A stretch of DNA of 64,000 nucleotides from positions 28,773,001 to 28,837,000 of the forward strand of contig NC_092673.1 of NCBI RefSeq assembly GCF_964355755.1, read 5' to 3'. Shown one piece after another: positions 57,601-64,000 of this stretch. The position numbers and the translations under genes are program-made. The notes under the pieces were generated by a model that ran no database searches, was not told where the DNA came from, and worked only from the letters and a program-made list of their open reading frames with translations. Positions within the stretch are counted from its first letter, which is position 1. Each line of letters begins with the position of its first letter. This DNA is from Antedon mediterranea (lineage: Eukaryota > Echinodermata > Crinoidea > Comatulida > Antedonidae).

Positions 57601-59846
57601 AGGCTGATATGGATGACCTGTGTCAGGAACTGGAGCATAAGAACATGCAGTTACAGTCAGAGACTGAGACAATAGGTAACAAAAGCTTAAATATGTATTA
57701 CCCTCCAAAAAACAGGAAAAATGAAGATTAATAAAATCGGACTTTATAATAGGCCATTTTGCAGTTTTAATTAAGTTATTCACTTCTGTAAAAAAAACAC
57801 ATTTCATTTGTAAAATGTTAATTTTAACCAAAAGCCATTGTCTGTGTATATATGCACAGTGGCGTAACACAGAGGTCTGAGGCCCCTGGTTTAGGAACCC
57901 TAAGTGGACCTCCACCTCAGGCATTTTTAGCCTTTTTCGACATATTTTAATGCCTGTTTTTTCCTCTGGACACTGCTCAGGACCCCCATAAGCTCCGAGG
58001 CCCTTTGGTTTAGCCAGTGAGCGCTCAGAGCCGTTACACCACTGTATATGCATTTATAATAAGAGAAATATAGTGTGTGTTTTATAACTTAACTTTCAGG
58101 AGAGTATATCTCATTGTATCATAGTCAGAGACAAGTAATGAAGAAACGTCAAGACGACAGGGAACGTTATGTAATATCTCTAGCAAAAGAAAAAGAAGTA
58201 ATGCAGGTAAGAGACAATCATGCAGGTTTTGTCTTTTAATAATCACAGGTTTGCTACGAATTACATTTCTCAACAGGTGTGTGGTATTGGGTTGCTTTTT
58301 GTATAGAAGTTTACCAAATTTAAGCAGGCTGTAAATAGAACACCTCAAGGGCATTTTACTTGAGTGTTAAGCTCTGTCTACACTATCAAACTAGTTTGAC
58401 AAAAAAGGTGTGATGTGCCTAAATATGGTAGTGATATGACATCATCATGTCCATATATGGGCACATCACATTTTTTTGTTCACATAAATTTTGATAGACA
58501 GAGCTTAAGTGTGTGATTGCACTAGCTTGTTGTATTCAATTAGGTAGAAGGTGTTTAATATCTGTAATTTGAAATCTTAACATTCAATTTCTTTTCACAG
58601 ATGAAGTTAGCACAGTTGCAGAATCTTGTGATGCAGTTATTGGGTGAGAAGTCTGAGCTGCCAGCCCACCTGCACCATTCAGCTGACCTAATCACAGAGG
58701 ATATGGTGACATCAGTGCTACCAAACGCTGCTACTACCTCAATGAATGGACCAACACACAAAGTGAAGAAAAACAAAAGCCTTGGAGGTAGTTTAGACAG
58801 TACAACATTAGATGGTGAGAGGTTTACTAACAACTCTAAACTAACTAATAGTTTTAAATGTATTTTATAACCTTTCTTGCCAAAGAAAGAAAATTTCCTA
58901 AAATATTAAATTGTTGACAAATATGTGTCTACAGTATGTCATACTACATCAACATAGTTGATAATTACTTACTGCAGTAGCTTTGCGTCAGGGTGCTTAG
59001 TATTAGAGGTTTGCCCTACTTTGACATAAATTGTACTTGATAATAAAGTATATTTGCAAGCAATTCTCAGGTGGGACTCGAACCGATGCCCTTCAGATCA
59101 CTAGACAGGCACTAGACCACTTGCGCTGATGGCTAGGGTTTGATTCGAGCCAAAGGAAGGTAGCAGGTTGGGTCATAGTTGTGTAACTACCGCGAGGTAG
59201 CTATGTACAGTTGTTCTGATGTAAGAGTGATTTGTCTTTTTCTCACGATTGTAATGTGATTCAGGGATGTAGCCACCATGTGACAGACGAGGTGCTTGCC
59301 TCATCTGAAATTGTACATTTTCACAACCCACCGCCAATCCTCCCGCACAACTCATACTATTATAATAATTTTTTATTGCAGAATCTGTTTTTTTTTAAAG
59401 TGTTTTACCGCTGTGTTGGTCCTATTTTTGTTTTGTTTTTGAAAAATATTAATTTAAAAACATATCTTTTCCTCGTCTATCATTAACCAATCGCTACGGC
59501 CCTGTGATTGCTATTAATTCATACACAGTTTCTGATAGTTGACATGTAACACACACATCTGTAACATGAATGTTTTACTTGACTTGCAGACTACAGCGAT
59601 GATTGGTCCTCAAGTGACACCGAAAGTGTAGAGGAAGCAATGGAAGACAGACTACCAGAGATCTCACCCATTCACATGCCAGAGGCGCCGCACCAGAACC
59701 ACATCCCTCAACGAGAGAAGACAGCGCAGCAGATAATGAACCTTCTAGAAGAGATCAGTGGTCCCAACATCATAGACAGAGGCACTATTTTAGACCATAG
59801 CTTTCTACCTTGTAAATGCTGTGAAGGAAGAATAATTGATGTATAA
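42700..59846 (+). CDS. GOLGA2: Golgin subfamily A member 2 (GM130)
   Basis: Cis-Golgi coiled-coil tether that binds p115 and GRASP65. Coding exons: 42,700-42,747; 45,719-45,877; 46,368-46,423; 47,184-47,247; 47,787-47,846; 48,271-48,351; 48,559-48,597; 48,949-49,105; 51,021-51,127; 51,504-51,562; 51,669-51,729; 51,834-51,875; 52,514-52,684; 52,888-52,995; 53,292-53,379; 54,049-54,179; 54,532-54,750; 55,104-55,217; 55,345-55,503; 56,115-56,264; 56,660-56,795; 57,493-57,675; 58,100-58,206; 58,601-58,814; 59,590-59,846. Total 989 residues (human about 1002). Landmarks: N-terminal '[16 protein letters not shown]', '[16 protein letters not shown]', '[19 protein letters not shown]', '[19 protein letters not shown]', '[13 protein letters not shown]', '[14 protein letters not shown]'. 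The C terminus '[12 protein letters not shown]' is hydrophobic like the human PDZ-binding tail, with Cys residues nearby. Exons 3, 12 and 13 have the least certain borders (exon 13 could start at 52,478). Confidence 0.94.
43364..45387. mobile_element. ~2.0-kb element with inverted terminal arrays of a 16-bp repeat
   Basis: Lies wholly in GOLGA2 intron 1. The left end is 'gggatccagtcaagtcgccc' followed by about 12 units of 'gtcgccccatcgcaaa' (43,377-43,557). The right end is the reverse complement: about 12 units of 'tttgcgatggggcgac' (45,190-45,375), then 'ttgactagcatccc'. Variant units recur in a similar order from each outer end, so the two arrays are true terminal inverted repeats. Further inside are related 'ggtcgcgctaaa' (left) and 'cgcgaccaaatttaaacgcg' (right) blocks, and a GC-rich direct-repeat zone (44,880-45,110). 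Both flanks read 'acacaca', a possible target duplication. I see no transposase. Confidence 0.75.
45964..46360 (+). repeat. 138-bp tandem repeat, ~2.9 copies
   Basis: In GOLGA2 intron 2, ending 8 bases before exon 3. Each unit has 'ttaatttggagaga', 'agtactcaataatctcagtt' and 'aattgatgatatcttat'; repeat starts are 138 bases apart. It gives a false 115-residue frame. Confidence 0.9.
47360..47513. repeat. 'ctctgtctacactatcaaac' element, GOLGA2 intron 4
   Basis: Left end shortened ('ttaagctcaactagtttgac'), right end intact ('gatagtgtagacagagcttt'). Confidence 0.8.
49119..49273. repeat. 'ggttcccactac' / 'agtgggaaccaagcttt' element, GOLGA2 intron 8
   Basis: Starts 14 bases after the exon 8 donor. 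Contains 'gagttgatcaatgaccagca' and 'cttgcgttgcgtcactagtg', matching the family at 35,103. Confidence 0.8.
49384..49737 (+). repeat. 'aaagatgtattgtcccc' element, complete copy
   Basis: Ends 'aaagatgtattgtcccccaa' and 'agggggacaatacatcttta'; about 354 bases, the best preserved of its family here, in GOLGA2 intron 8. Confidence 0.85.
52185..52335 (+). repeat. tRNA-derived SINE
   Basis: The A-box-like 'ggcttggtgattaacatgc' and B-box-like 'gtgttcaaatcctgtc' are spaced as in a tRNA gene. The acceptor stem does not pair well, so this is a SINE head in GOLGA2 intron 12, not a functional tRNA. Confidence 0.65.
53430..53960 (+). repeat. 20-bp minisatellite, ~25 copies
   Basis: Units 'ctgacctggattcaaattga', 'ctgatctgaatgcaaagtag' and 'ctgccctggattcaaattaa' alternate in a roughly 60-base higher-order pattern. 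In GOLGA2 intron 15. A stray unit ('ctgacctggatataaaatga') lies near 54,200, past exon 16. Confidence 0.9.
54830..54960 (+). repeat. tRNA-derived SINE
   Basis: A-box-like 'agcttggtggtttagatgc', B box 'ggggttcaaatcctgtc', then the tail 'agatgccaggattgtttgtc' shared with the copy at 26,985-27,085. In GOLGA2 intron 17. Confidence 0.7.
55538..55953 (+). repeat. 128-bp tandem repeat, ~3.2 copies
   Basis: Repeat starts at 55,538, 55,665, 55,793 and 55,921 ('tgacacaatagcttgtttcc'). It begins 35 bases after GOLGA2 exon 19. The copies are over 95 percent alike by eye, so recent. Confidence 0.92.
57690..57840 (+). repeat. 'aaagatgtattgtcccc' element, truncated
   Basis: 'atgaagattaataaaatcgg', 'cagttttaattaagttattc' and 'caaaagccattgtctg' mark it. 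It is cut by the next repeat at 57,858. Confidence 0.6.
57858..58045 (+). repeat. 'cagtggcgtaacacagagg' element, complete
   Basis: Inverted ends 'cagtggcgtaac' and 'gttacaccactg' enclose ~165 bases; copies at 9003 (reversed) and 3503 (partial). MITE-like, in GOLGA2 intron 22. The minus-strand frame over it is not a gene. Confidence 0.75.
58366..58507. repeat. 'ctctgtctacactatcaaac' element inside a larger repeat
   Basis: The ~95 bases to the left ('gaagtttaccaaatttaagc') and 'aagtgtgtgattgca' to the right match the flanks of the copy at 20,909. In GOLGA2 intron 23. Confidence 0.82.
59040..59150 (-). repeat. tRNA-like SINE head
   Basis: On the minus strand: A-box-like 'aagtggtctagtgcctgtc' and a perfect B box 'ggttcgagtcc' followed by 'cacctgagaattgc'. 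The arms do not close into a good cloverleaf, so a SINE or tRNA relic in GOLGA2 intron 24. Confidence 0.6.
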
Positions 59847-61856
59847 TGCTAGCCTACAAAATACTACCCCTTTCAAATTACCGAGCAAAACTCTGGAGTT
59901 TCGACACACCTGGCTGCACACCTTACAAAATACAGGTGATGTGAAGGAGTCTAAAGCTCTGTCTACACTATCAAACTTTATGTGACAAAAAATGTGATGT
60001 GCCCATATATGGACATGATGATGTCATATCACTACCACATTTGGGCACATCACACTTTTTTTGTCAAACTAGTTTAATAGTGTAGACAGAGTTTTACAAT
60101 ACACAGGTGTTGACGCCCCAGTGTGTGTAAACTCTCTTTGCTAGGCAATGTGAAAAGGGTGTAAGGCTGATATCTCTCCATTTGTGTATGGAAACTAAGA
60201 ACACTGTTTTAAAGTACAACTCATCATTGCTTTTGGATTTGCTATAGTGTCTTACTAATACTAATGTCTTTCTGGGTTCAGTGGGCAAGTTAAGTCCTGG
60301 TTGTCCCTCCATACCTATTGATAATTAAACAGATTTTAAGATAATGATTTGATTGTAATCATGATGAAGATACAAATTAATTTCTATGATAATATATAGA
60401 TAATTTTATATGTACTTACTATGGTCATGGATTAAATCCATGTAATGATATACCTTACTGGGAAAATGATGTTATTTTCTCAAAAAACTGTTTTGGTTAT
60501 TTTTTGTGGTATAAAATGAATACTGTTGTTTCTTCCTTTTATGGGTAAATGGCAACCAAGTACATATTATGAATTTAGTTAATTAATTATGATACACATA
60601 ACATATTGGTGATTTCCTTGATAAAAGTGTTAATTTCATGTTTTGTACAAATTTGTCAAAATTCTTTGTTTTTCGGGCATCTAAATATTTAATTGGAAAT
60701 GCACAATCACCAATAAAAAAATTAAAAAAATAAATAAATATATAATTATATTTTTGTTAAATTTAGTAATATAAATTATGATTTGTTAAACTTCCATTAT
60801 TTATATATTTATTATTTTACTGCACTTAATTATTATGCAAAATTTAAACAGCCTTGTGTGTGCATAACTTAATGTTATATGTTTGCATTATTCTACCAGG
60901 GTTACCCAATCATATGATAATAACTATATTACTGTATTATAAGTAAATTAAAACAGCGAGATGGGTTGAACAGTAACTAATGTATGACACATAAAATAAA
61001 TGCATATATTAAATAATAAACACATAATACATTCAAACATGCATTGAAATCATACTGATCACTTGTTGAAGTGAACGGAGGAATGTGAAATAATCATTTT
61101 TTTCATATTATTATATATTCCCAGTCTTAAATATTAATTATTTGTTATATAAATTATTTTTATTGCTATTATTATTCACCCGATATTCTGTACTGTATCT
61201 TCATATATAGTATCATAGGCAAACTCTGTAGTACAGTATCACATATGTATCACATGTGATGAATGTATTACCCTACGATACAGGAATCAGCTATATTATT
61301 TGTATTTAGGCCCCTATCGATTTTGAAACAATTATCAATCATCTAAACTCACCTCTTGGGTAAAGGAGTCTGTAAATAATGGTTCTATTTTAATTTACTT
61401 TTGATGAAAATAAGTTGTATTTTATTATATAATAAAGAGTTTATTTTAAAGCAAAATGATACTGAGAACAGGATATATACTGGCTGTACTGTAGATAAAT
61501 TTGCATAATTAACTTGTTTCATTTTTCTTTCTTTTTGAGGGAATAAACATAAGCATGGAACTTTAAAACTGTTAAGACTTGTTTTTTTATTTTTTTATTT
61601 TTGCTCCTAATGTCACAATTACATATTTCTTATGCTAATTGTTTTAGTGTGACCTCTATTTTGTTTTATAATTCTAAAATAAAGTGGATTAAATTATATA
61701 TCTTAATTTAAGCATGGAATAGAAAATTATACAGTATATTCAAGTTTTTATGGGTGCTGGTAGCAAATGGATTTCACAGTAAAGTAGTTTTCTTGTATAA
61801 ATTAGCACGCCCTCTCAAGTTTGATTATGAAAGAGAAAAAAGTCACGAGAGAAAAG
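59847..61856. other. GOLGA2 3' region and V-ATPase G upstream
   Basis: Holds one inverted-repeat element (59,953-60,095), several AATAAA words (for example near 60,995, 61,430 and 61,678) and AT-rich DNA. The GOLGA2 3' untranslated region and the promoter of the next gene must share it. No exon seen. Confidence 0.5.
59953..60095. repeat. Reference copy of the 'ctctgtctacactatcaaac' MITE family
   Basis: Ends 'taaagctctgtctacactat' and 'aatagtgtagacagagtttt' are inverted. Inside are 'gtgacaaaaaatgtgatgtg', 'ccatatatggacatgatgat', 'catatcactaccacatttgg' and 'tttttttgtcaaactagttt', so the whole element folds back on itself. About 143 bases, no coding sequence. I count about 18 copies or fragments in this window. 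The central 'atcactaccatatttgggca' unit varies in number between copies. Confidence 0.88.
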
Positions 61857-62762
61857 ATGGCTGCACAAACCCAAGGAATCCAGCAACTTTTACAGGCTGA
61901 AAAAAGAGCCGCCGAGAAGGTTTCAGAGGCAAAAAAACGTATGTTATGACACAAATGTTATCTAAAAGAAATATCAAAACTATTAGTAGTTTTTTAGATG
62001 TATTTATATGTAAACAGATAAGGTTTGCTACCGGCCGGTTTCTGGACCTGATCCCGGCAGACTGCGAGGCTGTGAAATCATCATTTTGGACTTGGTTTTT
62101 ATAGGCTAGGCCACGTCCTTCCCAGGCCTACGCCTAGTTTGAATCCTCTTAACTTTTCTACCGTTTTATTTGATAGGTAAGGCACGGAGATTAAAACAAG
62201 CAAAAGAAGAGGCTCATGCAGAGATAGAAAGCTATAGAAAAGAAAGAGATACACAGTTTGCAGCTATACAACAAAAGGTAGGAGCGGTTTATTTACAACA
62301 ATATAATAATAATAATATTATTATCGGTCACATTTTAAATTTCAACTTCTGGTCTGGTACTGTATATGGAGTCCCGCTAGCTAAATAATGTATTTGAACA
62401 CAGATGTGCTATACATGAGTATAAACAATGTGATCAAAAGTGTATTAATCAAGCTTGGACTACTCCATACAAAATACTGAAAATTGGTTTTATTGCGACC
62501 GATCTCAAATGTGATTTCATCATTATTCGTGTGTATGTTCTTGGGGTAGTAAATGTGTGAATAAATAATTTAATATAATATTTTGTTCTTGCAGTACATG
62601 GGCTCAAAAGGAAGTCAAGCAGATGAAATTGATAAACAGACTGAAAGCAAAATCTTGGAGTTGAATCAACGTGTACATGATAACAGGGATGTTGTATTAG
62701 AGCAATTGTTTAACATGGTCTTTGAAATTAAACCATCTCTGCATCAAAACGTCAAACTCTAA
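61857..62762 (+). CDS. ATP6V1G: V-type proton ATPase subunit G
   Basis: Peripheral-stalk subunit of the V1 sector; with subunit E it forms the stator that links V1 to Vo in acidifying organelles. Three coding exons, 61,857-61,938, 62,177-62,277 and 62,595-62,762, give 116 residues (human G1 118). The N terminus '[19 protein letters not shown]' then 'EKVSEAKKR', '[19 protein letters not shown]' is nearly identical to vertebrate G subunits. The C-terminal half ('[14 protein letters not shown]', '[20 protein letters not shown]') is more diverged but collinear. The splice codon C|GT (Arg) is at the usual place. AATAAA overlaps the stop region at 62,761, with further signals near 63,149 and 63,432. 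A single gene here corresponds to the three vertebrate paralogues, so I give no number. Confidence 0.96.
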
Positions 62763-63710
62763 TAAATGTTAATATATTATAATTAATGTACTAAAATAGG
62801 TGTATCATGGTTATTAATGTTTAAGATCCAGTTAGGATCGAGTTTACTGTGTGTTCAGAAAAAGTTGATAATGATCTCCCTGACTGGCTCCATTAATATT
62901 TTGTATTGAAATATTATTATATGGAGAAAGAAATTCAACCATTGTTGCAACTTTACTCATAAAATGGTACTAAAAATGACCAGTATTAAATGAAGTAGTA
63001 ACCATGATGTGGTATAAAATGTTCAAATCAGAAAAGCGACACATTAATAACAATTATGTATTTATTATGTTTTAGTATCCATCTACACTGTGTAAATAGT
63101 GTTCCATTCCATGACCTTTTAGTCACAAATATTATTTAGTGACATGTCAATAAAATAATTTGGTATTAAATTATTAAAACATCAGTTTCTATGCAAAGTG
63201 GTTAAAACAAGTGATCATGATGTATCCACATATTGTCTTTGTAACACGGGCATTCCATGTTACATTTTCCACAAAAAAAAAATTAAATTAAACCTTTATG
63301 TGTACTATAGTAGGGAATTACATATATATATATATAATGATTATTATAATATTGTTGGGTTAGAATGTATGTTGGTAAACACGGCAACATTTAAATATAG
63401 TTGTTGCCCCATTTGTGATGGTCAAGATTTAGAATAAAGTATAATACAAACTGCTTTTTTGTAATATTATTTTGTTGTATTGAAAAATTTTGTAAGATTA
63501 ATCAATTATTTACTTACCAAAAAATGCAAACCGTGAATAAAATTAAATTGTGTCAAAAAAAACCCACACTTTTATACGCACAAAACTGACATAAAATTCA
63601 AAGCCAGTTTTCTAAAAACACACCAAGTGGATTTTAATTAACTTTGCAACCAGTCATCGTATCAAAAATTATTGTTGCATATTAATTATAATTTTCTTAG
63701 TTTCATATAT

Positions 63711-63791
63711 GTTCTAGATGGCGATTCAGATTATTTGAACTAACATGATTTGATCATGCAAGTTCAAATAATCTGAATCGCCATCTAGAAC
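63711..63791. repeat. Near-perfect palindrome, ~31-bp arms
   Basis: 'gttctagatggcgattcaga' ... 'tctgaatcgccatctagaac' around a 'aacatgatttgatcatgca' centre that is itself partly inverted. A hairpin of roughly 80 bases. Confidence 0.88.
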
Positions 63792-63799
63792 CTGGACTA

Positions 63800-63931
63800 A
63801 AGGGTCTTTCACACGGCACAGACAATGTTTCGTTTTCACATATCGTGTGGAGTGTTGTGAAAACGAAACATTTACGTTCGTTTTGATTTGCTGGCACCGG
63901 AACCGTGCCAGAACAGGTGTGAAAGACCCTT
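63800..63931. repeat. 'aagggtctttcacac' inverted-repeat element
   Basis: Ends 'aagggtctttcacac' and 'gtgtgaaagaccctt' are exact complements. Inner inverted pairs: 'gtttcgttttcaca' / 'tgtgaaaacgaaac' and 'ctggcaccgg' / 'ccgtgccag'. 132 bases, MITE-like. Confidence 0.82.
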
Positions 63932-64000
63932 AATATAGCACTACATTGTCAAATAATTTTCTTTCTGCAACAACATATTGAAAATGAAACACTTGGCTAT

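Larger units (their letters stand above)
62763..64000. other. Downstream of V-ATPase G
   Basis: Likely 3' untranslated region to about 63,160 or 63,450, then two back-to-back palindromic repeats (63,711-63,791 and 63,800-63,931). No exon seen. Confidence 0.5.

Noticed and set aside
57544..58053. 169-residue minus-strand frame
   Set aside because: Covers GOLGA2 exon 22 in antisense plus two repeats; no coding features.
59040..59150. Functional tRNA gene on the minus strand
   Set aside because: The B box is perfect, but the acceptor and anticodon stems do not close, so a SINE head is likelier.

Overview
This window is nuclear DNA of an animal. Every protein gene is split by short exons with GT-AG (twice AT-AC) introns, the background is AT-rich, and the space between exons is crowded with short inverted-repeat elements, minisatellites and tRNA-derived repeats. 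The genes are bilaterian, with clear vertebrate counterparts. The recurring TAGGCCTA words and the gene content make me favour a marine deuterostome, most likely an echinoderm. That is inference; no ribosomal or mitochondrial marker is present to prove it.

Layout. At 1-6.4 kb two tandem copies of a PLP-dependent class V aminotransferase (isopenicillin N epimerase-like) lie on the + strand, the first cut by the window edge. From 6.4 to 13.2 kb I see no gene, only scattered inverted-repeat elements. At 13.2-14.5 kb is URM1 on the minus strand, in five small exons. At 16.0-27.7 kb is KIFAP3 (kinesin-2 associated protein) on the minus strand in 17 exons, head to head with NTMT1 (28.2-29.1 kb, + strand). 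RPL35 (30.2-31.7 kb, minus) is head to head, 209 bases apart, with an ARPC5 gene (31.9-33.4 kb, +), which is followed by a second ARPC5 copy (35.8-38.1 kb, +). At 39.2-41.8 kb (minus) is a small secreted protein with a hevein-type chitin-binding domain, a Pro/Thr linker and a PAN/apple-like domain. GOLGA2/GM130 fills 42.7-59.8 kb (+) in 25 exons, and a V-ATPase subunit G gene lies at 61.9-62.8 kb (+).

The genes do not form a pathway: vesicle and cytoskeleton genes (KIFAP3, ARPC5, GOLGA2, V-ATPase G) sit beside translation and modification genes (RPL35, URM1, NTMT1). Their grouping looks like old synteny. From memory, the human counterparts lie in 9q32-q34 (ATP6V1G1, RPL35, ARPC5L, GOLGA2, URM1, NTMT1) and 1q24-q25 (KIFAP3, ARPC5), two arms of one vertebrate paralogy group, and RPL35-ARPC5L is a divergent pair in human too.

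The most notable points are: matching U12-type AT-AC introns in both ARPC5 copies; the hevein-PAN gene, assembled here from three exons; a 2 kb element in GOLGA2 intron 1 whose inverted ends are 16-bp tandem arrays; and one palindromic element family with about 18 copies. I found no convincing wholly new multi-gene system. All exon boundaries were read by eye from reading frame, splice sites and family alignment; no transcript data were available.
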